Positions 17,168 through 24,987 of a stretch of 64,000 nt of DNA are shown here, one piece after another; the stretch's first letter is position 1, and each line of letters starts with the position of its first letter. The translations under genes were made by a program, and so were the position numbers. Source of the stretch: Actinobacteria bacterium IMCC26207. Lineage in GTDB: Bacteria > Actinomycetota > Acidimicrobiia > Acidimicrobiales > Microtrichaceae. A model generated the notes under the pieces. That model saw only the letters and a program-made list of their open reading frames with translations, searched no databases and was not told the DNA's origin. The stretch is taken from assembly GCA_001025035.1 (NCBI GenBank), contig LCZK01000010.1, positions 372,001 through 436,000 on the forward strand. Reading direction: 5' to 3'.

Positions 17168-18448
17168 ATGTCTCAGACAGAAATCAACATGACCAAGAGT
17201 GAGTCAATTGGTGGGATTCCCGAACAGGGAATGGCCGGTGAGGAGTTGCTTGACTCGCTTCGGATTGAACGAGCAGGCGACCTGAACTGGCGTGGCGGTA
17301 AGGCCTTCAGCTTGGTCTACAACAGTGATGATCCAGAGCTTGAGCGTGTGCAGCATGAAGTCGCTGCAGAGTTTCTTCATGAGAATGCGTTAAATCCGTT
17401 TCGCTACAAGACGCTTCTCCGCATGGAGAGCGAGATCTTGAGTATGGCTAAGGGGTTGTTTCATGCAGGCCACGCTGCACTGACCTCGGGCGGAACGGAA
17501 TCGATCTTCCTTGCTGTGTTGACTGCTCGAGAGCGTGCAGCAGCGCGAGGCGTGACTTCGCCAACTCTGGTCTGTGCAGTGACGGCGCACCCCGCCTTTG
17601 CTAAGGCATGTCACTACTTGGGCCTCGAGATGATTCGTACTGAGGTAACGGCTGATGGTCGAGCAAACCCCGAGGCCATCAGCGCAGCAATCGATGATCG
17701 AACCGCCTTGGTGGTTGCATCTGCGCCCTGTTACCCGTTTGGTGTGATCGACCCGATCTCCGAGATTGCAGCGCACGCCCAGAATCGCGATGTGTTGTGT
17801 CACGTGGATGCATGCCTTGGTGGCTATTTGCTTCCCTTCTGGGAGGCTCTCGGCCAAGAGGTTCCACCATGGGATTTTCGTGTAGCAGGCGTGACGTCGA
17901 TCTCGGCCGATATTCATAAATACGGCTACGCATTCAAGGGCGCATCCACCGTGCTGTACCGAGATCGCGATCTGTATCAATTACAGATCTTTATGTATGA
18001 CTCTTGGCCAGGTGGACTGTATGCATCCTCCACGGCCGCTGGTACACGCCCTGGTTCGCCGATCGCCGGTGCTTGGGCCACCATGAACCATCTCGGTATC
18101 GAGGGCTACATGCGCCTAGCCCGAAGAGTGTTGAATGCCACCAATGGCCTGAAAGACGGAATCAACGCCATCAATGGCCTGCAGATCACTTCGAATCCCG
18201 ACATGTCTTTGTTCGAATTCGGTGTTGACGCGCACGCGCCGGCAAGCCTGAGCATCGAAGCTGTCGGAGATGTGATGGACGACCGAGGCTGGAACCTTGA
18301 CCGTCAACAAGGCGGACTGCATGTCATGACCTCTCCCGGCCACGACAAAATCATTGATGCCTTTGTGTCCGATCTTGAATTTGCTGTTGCAAATCACGGA
18401 GAGGCTCGCGGAGAAGAGCACATCTACGGCGGGGCCGTTTCTTCCTGA
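17168..18448 (+). CDS. PLP-dependent decarboxylase/lyase, sphingosine-1-phosphate-lyase-like
   Basis: This 426-residue pyridoxal-phosphate enzyme is of fold type I (group II decarboxylases). Key features are LTSGGTESIFLAV for the cofactor phosphate, the Asp of HVDACLGGYLLPF, and the Schiff-base Lys in SADIHKYGYAFKGAS. The segments WRGGKAFSLVYNSDDPE and the end of the first domain are close in pattern to sphingosine-1-phosphate lyases. That would mean cleavage of a phosphorylated amino alcohol, though bacterial homologues also act on other substrates. A small hairpin follows at 18465-18487. Confidence 0.85.
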   Translation: MSQTEINMTKSESIGGIPEQGMAGEELLDSLRIERAGDLNWRGGKAFSLVYNSDDPELERVQHEVAAEFLHENALNPFRYKTLLRMESEILSMAKGLFHAGHAALTSGGTESIFLAVLTARERAAARGVTSPTLVCAVTAHPAFAKACHYLGLEMIRTEVTADGRANPEAISAAIDDRTALVVASAPCYPFGVIDPISEIAAHAQNRDVLCHVDACLGGYLLPFWEALGQEVPPWDFRVAGVTSISADIHKYGYAFKGASTVLYRDRDLYQLQIFMYDSWPGGLYASSTAAGTRPGSPIAGAWATMNHLGIEGYMRLARRVLNATNGLKDGINAINGLQITSNPDMSLFEFGVDAHAPASLSIEAVGDVMDDRGWNLDRQQGGLHVMTSPGHDKIIDAFVSDLEFAVANHGEARGEEHIYGGAVSS

Positions 18449-18464
18449 GTAACCGGATTTTTGA

Positions 18465-18487
18465 GACCTACAGGTAGCTTGTAGGTC
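18465..18487 (+). terminator. Possible terminator or hairpin after the PLP-enzyme gene
   Basis: GACCTACA and TGTAGGTC form an 8-bp perfect stem with a seven-base loop, 17 bases after the stop codon. There is no T-run after the stem, so it is not a classical intrinsic terminator. It is the only structure seen in the 115-base gap before the rhodanese gene. Confidence 0.35.
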
Positions 18488-18563
18488 AGTGTGCGTGGTC
18501 CGAGAATCGCGTATCCCCACTTGAACTACCCGAAATGTTCCGCCGAAATCTCTGGAGTGCGAA

Positions 18564-18884
18564 GTGATCCCTGAAATCGATGTCGAGGCTCTGAGTGCAG
18601 TGCTAGATGACGGCGCTGTGCTGATTGACGTGCGGATGCCAGATGAATACCAAGAAGCACATGTTCCAGGTGCGATTCTGATTCCCCTACCTGAACTTCC
18701 TGAACGCCTCGGGGAACTTCCAGATGAGTCTGTGGGTTATGTGATTTGCCACCTAGGTGGTCGAAGCCTCAAGGCATGTGAGTTCCTCGCCACACAGGGC
18801 TACGAGATGGTCAATGTTGCAGGGGGTACGCAGGCTTGGATTGAGTCAGGCCGTAGCACTGCCTCTGGATTTGATCTCGGCTGA
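18564..18884 (+). CDS. Rhodanese-domain protein (single domain)
   Basis: This 106-residue single-domain rhodanese has LIDVRMPDEYQEAHVPGA, the active-site loop CHLGGRS with the sulfur-accepting Cys, and the C-terminal NVAGGTQAWIESG. It could carry persulfide sulfur or transfer it to thiols. The start is a GTG at 18564 with GGAG upstream. The stop is four bases before the RNase D ATG, so the two genes are probably one transcription unit. Sulfur-carrier genes for tRNA thiolation occur elsewhere in the window, but no direct link is shown. Confidence 0.88.
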   Translation: MIPEIDVEALSAVLDDGAVLIDVRMPDEYQEAHVPGAILIPLPELPERLGELPDESVGYVICHLGGRSLKACEFLATQGYEMVNVAGGTQAWIESGRSTASGFDLG

Positions 18885-18888
18885 CTAC

Positions 18889-20055
18889 ATGGTTGAGTCA
18901 GCGGGGCGTGAATTTGAACTCATCCAGGATGATGCAGCTTTTGCTGAACTCGTGAAACGAGTTGAGTCTGAGCCGGTCTATGCCATCGATACGGAGTTTC
19001 ATCGAGAGCGCACCTACTTTCCGCAGGTTGCGCTGGTCCAGATTGCGGACAGCCACGGCATAGCCCTTGTTGATTCGCTCAAGGTGGACCTGCATCCGTT
19101 TGCTGCCGTCTTAGAAGGGGACGGCCTAGCTGTGATGCATGCCGCCCGTCAGGATCTAGAAGTTATGGAGCGCTCCTGTGGGACGATTCCGCTGCGCCTG
19201 CTTGATACTCAGATAGCGGCAGGATTTTTGGGTTACACAAGCCCCTCATTATCAACCTTGCTCGAACGTGAACTTGACGTCATCGCGCCCAAAGCAGACC
19301 GCCTGACCGACTGGCTTCGGCGGCCGCTTGGCGAAGCGCAGTTGATCTATGCAGCAAGTGATGTCGCTCATTTGCTTGAGCTCTCTGCGCAGTTGATGGG
19401 CCGGATTGAGGAGCGGGGAAGGACAGCCTGGGTCGAGGCGGCCTGTGAGGAACTCCGAACCGAGGATCGAGGCCCAAGAAACCCTGAGGAAGCATGGCGA
19501 CGCATCAAAGAAGTCCGGCATCTTCGAGGTGCGTCTCTCGCTATAGCTCAGGCAGTTGCGGCTTGGCGTGAAACCAAAGCAGTCGAGACTGATCAGACGC
19601 CAAGGTTTGTCTTGTCAGATCTAGGAGTCGTGGGTGTTGCTGCAGCAGTCCCTGCCACGGTTGAAGAGATCAGGTCGCTCCGCGGTGTAGAAGGCCGGAA
19701 CCTGCGATCGGGAATGGCCGAGGAATTGCTCGTTGTGGTGCAGGAGTCACGCTCAAATACCCCCACGCGTGCTCCAGTTTCGCATTCCCCCGAACTACCC
19801 TCGGAGCTCAAGCCGGCCCTTCCGCTGGTAAGCGCTTGGGTGAGTCAGCGGGCCAGAGAATTGGAACTCGAGACTTCACTGTTGGCCACTCGTTCAGACC
19901 TCGAGGATCTTCTGCGTGGGGTTCCCGATGCACGTCTGACGTTGGGCTGGCGGGCCGAGCTAGTAGGGGAGCCGATCCGACGTTTGGTAAGTGGGGAAGC
20001 AACGCTAGCGTTTGACCGCAAGGTTGGACTGCTGCTCGAACCGCGAATTCCCTAG
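18889..20055 (+). CDS. rnd: Ribonuclease D-like 3'-5' exonuclease with HRDC domain
   Basis: This 388-residue protein carries a DEDDy exonuclease domain: motif I in AIDTEFHRE, motif II in VMHAARQDLEVMER, and motif III in YAASDVAHLLEL with Tyr and Asp. An HRDC nucleic-acid-binding domain follows (about residues 205-285), then a second HRDC-like helical tail. It should trim 3' ends of structured RNAs. The ATG at 18889 lies just after the rhodanese stop. Its stop codon lies inside CTAG, which is also the stop of the convergent DUF1634 gene. Confidence 0.88.
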   Translation: MVESAGREFELIQDDAAFAELVKRVESEPVYAIDTEFHRERTYFPQVALVQIADSHGIALVDSLKVDLHPFAAVLEGDGLAVMHAARQDLEVMERSCGTIPLRLLDTQIAAGFLGYTSPSLSTLLERELDVIAPKADRLTDWLRRPLGEAQLIYAASDVAHLLELSAQLMGRIEERGRTAWVEAACEELRTEDRGPRNPEEAWRRIKEVRHLRGASLAIAQAVAAWRETKAVETDQTPRFVLSDLGVVGVAAAVPATVEEIRSLRGVEGRNLRSGMAEELLVVVQESRSNTPTRAPVSHSPELPSELKPALPLVSAWVSQRARELELETSLLATRSDLEDLLRGVPDARLTLGWRAELVGEPIRRLVSGEATLAFDRKVGLLLEPRIP

Positions 20056-20366
20056 GCGAGTAGCGCTCCGACTCCGACCACGAGCAGGACTCCTGCTGCG
20101 ATTGCAGCAAAGCGCAGGTCTCCCCGGCGAACCCAACGCTGCACGAACCAAAGTACTCGAGCTAGCGGTAGAGCTATCAGTAAGCAGACGAGGACAAGAC
20201 CGAGCTTTTCGGCGGCGGCCACCGGCAGCAGCAGAGTCAATACTGCAAGCACTGCAACAAGTAGTACTGCTCGTCGCAGCCAGATCGATAATCTCGAGAA
20301 TCGGTTTGGTCCGTGAACTACCCGGGGGAACCGTTCCGCGCCGCTGTCGGGGGTGGAGTCGGTCAC
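20052..20366 (-). CDS. DUF1634-like small membrane protein, TauE/SafE partner
   Basis: This 104-residue protein has three predicted membrane helices: LRRAVLLVAVLAVLTLLLPVA, LGLVLVCLLIALPLARVLWF, and FAAIAAGVLLVVGVGALLA at the very C-terminus. It begins at a GTG whose bases overlap the stop of the TauE/SafE gene (GTGA). DUF1634 proteins are commonly encoded next to TauE/SafE exporters, and size and context match that pairing. The stop codon overlaps that of rnd on the other strand. Confidence 0.7.
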   Translation of the reverse strand: MTDSTPDSGAERFPRVVHGPNRFSRLSIWLRRAVLLVAVLAVLTLLLPVAAAEKLGLVLVCLLIALPLARVLWFVQRWVRRGDLRFAAIAAGVLLVVGVGALLA

Positions 20367-21187
20367 CAAGAACCACCGATCACGACAACTGCAACAACGA
20401 GCAGAAGTAAGCCCGTCACCTTGCGTACTGTGCTGGCATTGAGCCGAGACTGCAGGCGGGCTCCGCTGAAGCCACCGAGGAGTGCGCCGGCAATAACTGC
20501 TGCAGCAGGGCGAACCTCTATACGGCCTTGGATCCCATAAATCAACAGGGCTGTAGAAGCTGTGATCCCAGAAACAAAGGTAGAGGTTGCAGCGGCAACC
20601 TTGACTGGAACTTTCATGACCTCGCTCATGGTTGGGGTTTTCATAAACCCTCCGCCAACTCCAGCTAAGCCAGAAACAACACCTGTGAATACAGAGATCC
20701 CCAAGCCATACCCCACGTGCTTGGCCTGATACGGAACCACAGCATCGTTGAGGGTGTAGGTGCCGCCGAGTGTTCCTGGCCATTCACCTGCTGACTCGTC
20801 GTCAAAGATGCCCACTGGTTGGTTTCGGAGTCCTTTGCGGGCAATGGCGGCAATCGCCCCGGCTAGGGCAGCGGTGCCCAAAATCCTCGCTAACCATTGC
20901 TCCGAGATTGATGTGGACAGCAGTGCCCCGAGCACCGTGCCCATCGATGCAAAGAGTTCAACCGACAACCCCAGCCGATGGTGAACTACACCGTCATCGA
21001 GCTGCCGAGAGGCCGCCGCTAGGGACCCGGCGGCTACGGCGACCATGCCGAGAGGGGCCGCAAGTAGCGGCTCTACGTTGCAGATGAGAAGAACCGGGAC
21101 CAACAACGTGGCTCCACCAATGCCACCGATAGCGCCCACAAAGGCACAGAATGTTCCAAGTAAACCCAGAATAAGGATGGATGGCAC
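20363..21187 (-). CDS. TauE/SafE family sulfite/organosulfonate exporter
   Basis: This 274-residue integral membrane protein has two related halves, each beginning with the family motif. The first is GLLGTFCAFVGAIGGIGGATLLVPVL and the second is GVVSGLAGVGGGFMKTPTM, given here in parts of the pattern G-x-x-G-x-G-G-x-x-x-x-P. About eight helices are visible. Members export sulfite, sulfoacetate or related anions, or import in some cases. Direction and substrate cannot be read here. It is translated with the DUF1634 gene. Confidence 0.88.
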   Translation of the reverse strand: MPSILILGLLGTFCAFVGAIGGIGGATLLVPVLLICNVEPLLAAPLGMVAVAAGSLAAASRQLDDGVVHHRLGLSVELFASMGTVLGALLSTSISEQWLARILGTAALAGAIAAIARKGLRNQPVGIFDDESAGEWPGTLGGTYTLNDAVVPYQAKHVGYGLGISVFTGVVSGLAGVGGGFMKTPTMSEVMKVPVKVAAATSTFVSGITASTALLIYGIQGRIEVRPAAAVIAGALLGGFSGARLQSRLNASTVRKVTGLLLLVVAVVVIGGSW

Positions 21188-21411
21188 TAGCGCTGCCTGC
21201 CGTTGTCGTCTTGCAGCTTCACAGGCTTCTCTCTAGCGAGATGATCGGTCAGTGGCTGAAACCACAAAATAGTCAAGGTGCAACTGCTCTGAGGTGGACT
21301 CTCAATAATTTCATGCACTCTGAGGTTGCATTGTAGCTATCAGGCGCGCGCATGATTTCAACAGAGGCGCTACACTTGCGCACTCAGTCCACGATGACGG
21401 GGAGTCCCACC
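21188..21411. other. Divergent intergenic region, 224 bases
   Basis: This gap lies between the divergent TauE/SafE and DUF3073-like genes and must hold promoters for both, but no confident -35/-10 pair was found. It contains a long-spaced inverted pair TGCAAC (21279-21284) / GTTGCA (21325-21330) and two copies of CTCTGAGGT inside that interval. This is a possible regulator site. Confidence 0.4.
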
Positions 21412-21672
21412 GTGAAGAAGGGTCGGCACCGCAGATACGAAGAGGCACGTGCTTTGAAGCGCGGGCCAGACCTTGATATTGAGGCACTCTTCACAGATCT
21501 AGAAGGTGAACCAATAGTTCAATCCGTGGTAGTTCAGCAGGACCTCGATACTGATATCGAGGCAGATCTTGGCGATGACCCGGCTTTTGGCGAAGAGGAT
21601 GACGAATTCGAGGAAGAAGATTCCTCAGGCTCAGATTCCTCAGGCTCGGATTCCTCAGGGGAATTTGAGTAG
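21412..21672 (+). CDS. Small DUF3073-like protein, basic head and acidic Ser/Asp tail
   Basis: This protein of about 86 residues begins KKGRHRRYEEARALK and continues GPDLDIEALFTDL. The pattern R-x-L-K-x(3)-PD-x-D-x-EAL-x(3)-L resembles the start of actinobacterial DUF3073 proteins, which also end in acidic tails. The tail is strongly acidic and closes with a repeated DSSGS unit encoded by 15-bp DNA repeats. I favour the GTG at 21412 because GGGGAG precedes it at good distance; an ATG at 21394 is possible. The function of the family is unknown. Confidence 0.6.
   Translation: MKKGRHRRYEEARALKRGPDLDIEALFTDLEGEPIVQSVVVQQDLDTDIEADLGDDPAFGEEDDEFEEEDSSGSDSSGSDSSGEFE
21619..21663 (+). repeat. 15-bp tandem repeat in the acidic tail of the DUF3073-like gene
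   Basis: Three consecutive units begin GATTCCTCAGG (21619, 21634, 21649); the first two are nearly identical over 15 bases. They encode DSSGS repeats in frame at the C-terminus. The array may vary in copy number between strains. Confidence 0.7.
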
Positions 21673-21690
21673 TCCGGTTCTGGCTCTGAG

Positions 21691-22557
21691 CTACCGCATT
21701 CGCTGAAACATCTGCTGACTGCTCCCCGTGTTCAGGTTGGGGTGCAGAAATCTCCATTTTCCCAGTTCAAGGCCTGTGGCGGTGTAGCGGAGTTCTTGAA
21801 TCTGGCCTGTTTCAGCCTCCTCCTCCATAACCAGGCGAAGTAGCTCTGAGTGATACTGAGCCGTTGTGCTATCGGTCAGACCATCAAGGAGTTTGCTTGG
21901 CTGAGCAAAGGGATCCAGCGAGAACTCCTCAAGCGCTAACAGTGGCGCAAGCTGACTGCTGCGCCGATTCCGCTGCAGGCGCCAACGCTCTCTCACCGTC
22001 GGAAGTTCCGCACGTACGCCGGCCAGTCTCTTATCTGAGCGTCGCCTGGAAGCTAGGTCGGTAACACGTGCGATATGTTCGCTGTTCGCGCTCATTGCAT
22101 CGATGATGTCCGGGCTCAGCCTGAGCAGTGCTGATTCCGCTGCACTCAGGCTGAGAACTGTGGCCGCTAACCAACGATTCGCTGGCGTGTCAAAGCTTCG
22201 CGATGGAACCGAGCAGACAAAGATGTCCTCGTTTCCCAGTGCACTCGCACGTGCTGTGATGGTTTCCGACCACAGAACAGACCCACGTACAGAGTTCACG
22301 CAACGCTGAGTCACATGCTCCGAGGAGACCTTCATGGAACTCAAACTCTGATCCAGTTGGACAAGAAAATCCCAAGCCGAATCAGAGCCTGCAACAGTCA
22401 CAGAAACAATGTCTTCAGCCTGATCGCCCGGTAGTCCGAGTAGCGCCGAGATACAGAGCGCAGAGTCCGAACCGGGTACTCGTCGGGACCAAACTGAGGC
22501 CGTGGGGCGTGCCGAGCCAAGAGCAATTCCATCGTTGAATTCGGGCTCGGGAAGCAT
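21691..22557 (-). CDS. McrC/DUF2357-like partner of the McrB-like ATPase, no nuclease motif seen
   Basis: This 288-residue protein shows a mid-protein segment GSVLWSETITARAS.. FDTPANRWLAATVL. It resembles the conserved core of McrC/DUF2357 partner proteins (a G-x-L-x-W-x-x-T strand, then D-T-P-x-N-R). Helical, charged sequence follows. I find no PD-(D/E)xK pattern after it and the protein is shorter than usual McrC. It starts by TGATG overlap with the end of the AAA gene, so the pair is translationally coupled. A McrBC-like complex without a C-terminal nuclease, or one using another effector, is the inference. Confidence in the family is moderate. Confidence 0.45.
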   Translation of the reverse strand: MLPEPEFNDGIALGSARPTASVWSRRVPGSDSALCISALLGLPGDQAEDIVSVTVAGSDSAWDFLVQLDQSLSSMKVSSEHVTQRCVNSVRGSVLWSETITARASALGNEDIFVCSVPSRSFDTPANRWLAATVLSLSAAESALLRLSPDIIDAMSANSEHIARVTDLASRRRSDKRLAGVRAELPTVRERWRLQRNRRSSQLAPLLALEEFSLDPFAQPSKLLDGLTDSTTAQYHSELLRLVMEEEAETGQIQELRYTATGLELGKWRFLHPNLNTGSSQQMFQRMR

Positions 22558-23492
22558 CAGGAAAGCAGTTCTTCCCCAAGTAGTTCAGAGATCACGCGGT
22601 GTGACTCGGCCTGCTCGGCGGGATCGAGGTGCTCCGAGAGCAGTCGATGCAGTCGCACACCCTGCCGGTGATCCATGCCCTCGAATTGAGGTAGGAAGTA
22701 TGCGTAGAAAACCTCATAGATAAGGCGTGAGTCCGTAATGCCATCCTGAGCCCTGCGTTGTGCGTACTTGGCAGCGTCCACATAGATGGCAGGTCCAAGA
22801 TCTTTGAGGGTGCGAAGGGGTAACAAGTTGCGAACGATGCTGTCGGGCCCGCCTAGGAGTTGCTCATAGACGGCCTCCGGTGGCGTACCAACCTCGATGA
22901 ATGCAAACCGCCGCATCAGCGCATAGGACATGTCGAAGAGCAGGTGCTTATCCATGGCGTTCATCGTCGCAATGATCCGCCAACTCGCCGGAACACGAAC
23001 TGGATCGGTGCCTTCGGGCGTCTCCGCCCCATGTGGCACGAGTGAGATGGGCTTCACCTGACCTGACCTGCGGAAGGGAAGCACCACGGGCGATCCCGAG
23101 AGCACCGTGAACAGCTGCCCAAACGCACGATCAAAGTTGGATCGATTCAACTCGTCAATGACGAGCCACTTTCCTGCCTCGATAGCCTCGACAAAAAGTC
23201 CTGGCCGAAAGATCAGCCCTTCGGGTGAAGGCTGAAGGCCACCGATTGTCTCAAAAGTGGTCCACTCGGAAGTAGCAGTGGTTGGCTGGTAGCCGGTACA
23301 CATCATGGCGTGTCGAGCCTGTTCCGCAGCTAGATAAGCCAAGGTTGTCTTGCCGGTTCCAGGGGGCCCAGTCAGAATGACATGCTTGCCCGAATCTATT
23401 GCGGCTACGAGTTGATCGATCACAAACTCCGGAAAGATCATTCCGTCTGCCACTGCTGCAGCGGTGAGTTCAGCCGATGAGAATGATGCCAT
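22557..23492 (-). CDS. McrB-like AAA+ ATPase (AAA_5)
   Basis: This NTPase of about 311 residues has Walker A (TGPPGTGKTTLA), Walker B (WLVIDELNRSNFDRAFGQLF), the sensor/McrB-type segment IIATMNAMDKHLLFDMSYALMRRF with its Arg finger, and a helical lid domain. IDE-(I/L)-NR-(A/S)-N and MN-x-x-D are hallmarks of the McrB branch and near relatives (MoxR). There is no N-terminal DNA-binding domain of the McrB kind. I use the ATG at 23492; a TTG at 23510 extends it by six residues. Immediate coupling to a McrC-like gene suggests a defence or remodelling complex rather than a metal-chelatase-type MoxR system. Confidence 0.8.
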   Translation of the reverse strand: MASFSSAELTAAAVADGMIFPEFVIDQLVAAIDSGKHVILTGPPGTGKTTLAYLAAEQARHAMMCTGYQPTTATSEWTTFETIGGLQPSPEGLIFRPGLFVEAIEAGKWLVIDELNRSNFDRAFGQLFTVLSGSPVVLPFRRSGQVKPISLVPHGAETPEGTDPVRVPASWRIIATMNAMDKHLLFDMSYALMRRFAFIEVGTPPEAVYEQLLGGPDSIVRNLLPLRTLKDLGPAIYVDAAKYAQRRAQDGITDSRLIYEVFYAYFLPQFEGMDHRQGVRLHRLLSEHLDPAEQAESHRVISELLGEELLS

Positions 23493-23609
23493 GAGGCAGT
23501 ATCGACTCAATCATGGCCATTCTTAAGATTCGATCTGTACTGAGCAACCTGTTGGGTTGCTTGCTCCGCTGCTACAGAGTGGAGTTTCAGCTAGGGAGAG
23601 GACCTTCTG

Positions 23610-24383
23610 CTAGAGGGTGGAGTTTCTGCGAACGGCTGGGTGAGGTACCCAGGTAGCGAGCTGAGGTTGGCCCAATGCCTGAAGGAGTCTGTCGTACACC
23701 ACGGCGCCTACGAGTCGGATGATCTCTTCGCTCAGCGTCACTGCTACAGAATCCGCTCCAACAAAAGCTTCGGGGCTTTCGGTGCACCACCAGTGAAACT
23801 CCTCGCCGCCCTCGCCCCAGTCTCGGCGCATCCACTCACGCAGCGTCCATGTGGTGTGGCCTACCTCGTCAATTTGATGGGCGAGTCGCAGTGGTAGCTG
23901 CCAGCAGACTTCTGGCTTCCAATCAAGGAAGCTCTCGCCCGCATCGACTGCACCAACATGCAGAGCGCAACCGGCTCCAATATGAAAATCCGGTCGGTTC
24001 AAGAAGATGCAGGCCTCGTTGTGTACTCGAGTCATTGATTCGCCCGCCTTGTTCTTTTGGAACGGGCCTCCGAGCTGCTCTGCCTCATCTTTGAACTGCC
24101 ACTGCTCGGCAGTCAGGCGTGCAGATGCCTTGCGAACCCGCTTGCGGTCTGGGGAGTCGGCAAAGTGGGCGCCGTGGGAGCAACAGCCCTGCCCGAGCTC
24201 AGTGGCATCCTCATCCAAAATCCCCTGACATCCCTGCCCAAAGATGCAACTCCAGTTACTTCTGAGGAACGTCGCATCGAACAGATATGTGTCCCCCTCG
24301 AACTCGAAGGACACCCATTCTCTGAGGGAAGGATCGGGGGATGAATGAGTAGGGGTAAGCACGGCAACAACAGTACCCACCAA
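23610..24383 (-). CDS. Conserved Cys-rich protein, unknown function
   Basis: This protein of about 257 residues has Cys residues spaced SNWSCIFGQGCQGILDED, then QGCCSHGAHF, CIFLNR and GCALH. The cluster recalls metal- or iron-sulfur-binding CxxxCC proteins (YkgJ/UPF0153 type), but I do not recognise the family with certainty. No signal peptide or membrane helix is evident. Start candidates are TTG 24383, GTG 24380 and GTG 24362. The gene is divergent from the sigma-like gene with only 28 bases between, so the inverted repeat at 24401-24432 may serve both. Confidence 0.6.
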   Translation of the reverse strand: MVGTVVAVLTPTHSSPDPSLREWVSFEFEGDTYLFDATFLRSNWSCIFGQGCQGILDEDATELGQGCCSHGAHFADSPDRKRVRKASARLTAEQWQFKDEAEQLGGPFQKNKAGESMTRVHNEACIFLNRPDFHIGAGCALHVGAVDAGESFLDWKPEVCWQLPLRLAHQIDEVGHTTWTLREWMRRDWGEGGEEFHWWCTESPEAFVGADSVAVTLSEEIIRLVGAVVYDRLLQALGQPQLATWVPHPAVRRNSTL

Positions 24384-24400
24384 AGAGGCAAGCCGGCGCT

Positions 24401-24432
24401 ACCTTGTGTAGATGGCGAGTTCTACACAAGGT
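24401..24432. promoter_or_regulatory. Perfect 12-bp inverted repeat over the start codon of the sigma-like gene
   Basis: ACCTTGTGTAGA (24401-24412) and TCTACACAAGGT (24421-24432) are exact reverse complements with an 8-base loop TGGCGAGT. The A of the proposed ATG (24412-24414) is the last base of the left arm and the rest of the codon is in the loop. The right arm also contains AAGG, correctly spaced for an alternative TTG start at 24439. In RNA it would fold over the initiation region. In DNA it is a symmetric operator in a 28-base divergent gap. Either use would control translation or transcription of the sigma-like gene. Confidence 0.7.
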
Positions 24433-24987
24433 CCTAGCTTGAGCGAGAGCCCGTCTCAGGACCGCAAGTACGCGCGTCCTGCGCAAGACGAGGACTTTGA
24501 TCTGCTCTTTCCGATCGCCGTCGGGCTAGGAAGACGAATCCTGGATCGCGACGGCCGAGACTTGCAGCGAAGTGTCGCCACAGCCGAGGAGCTAGCAGTC
24601 AACGTGTTTGTAGATTTGCCTCGGCCCCTGCGCCAAGACGAGAAGACCTTTTCCAAAATGTGTGCCGAGATGGCCGATGTATGCCTTGAGGCACTGCTTG
24701 GCGATCAGACCGTGGTGTCTGTTCCGCTGGGACTGCTGCCGCCCGAGACAGGGTTCCTCGGAGAGTTGCCGCTCCGCGAATTGCAGGCCACCTTGAGTGA
24801 GATGCGCCGCTCGGATCGCCGAGTTGGGCTTTTAGTTTTTGCAGCTGGGCTGAGCCCTGCTCAGGCCGCTTCAGCATTGGGAGTTTCCTTGGATCGCGCC
24901 TTGAGTTCGATCAACCGGATTGGCCAACGATTCCATGACCGTCAGGTGCTTGGTCTGGGGCCAAAGTTCAAAGCGACGCACTCATGA
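24412..24987 (+). CDS. Degenerate ECF sigma-factor-like protein
   Basis: This 191-residue protein resembles an ECF sigma factor in layout. It has a region-2-like helix set (FDLLFPIAVGLGRRILDRDG.. ATAEELAVNVFVDL), a linker, and a region-4-like helix-turn-helix (VGLLVFAAGLSPAQAASALGVSLDRALSSINR). Similarity in region 2 is weak, so -10 recognition may be altered. It ends in a 4-base overlap with a membrane protein placed like an anti-sigma factor. No ribosome site precedes the ATG, so it may be leaderless or start at TTG 24439 after AAGG. The start lies in a perfect inverted repeat. Confidence 0.55.
   Translation: MASSTQGPSLSESPSQDRKYARPAQDEDFDLLFPIAVGLGRRILDRDGRDLQRSVATAEELAVNVFVDLPRPLRQDEKTFSKMCAEMADVCLEALLGDQTVVSVPLGLLPPETGFLGELPLRELQATLSEMRRSDRRVGLLVFAAGLSPAQAASALGVSLDRALSSINRIGQRFHDRQVLGLGPKFKATHS

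Noticed and set aside
17390-17980. Minus-strand frame of 196 codons opposite the PLP enzyme
   Set aside because: No homology, no ribosome site, fully covered by a recognised gene on the other strand.
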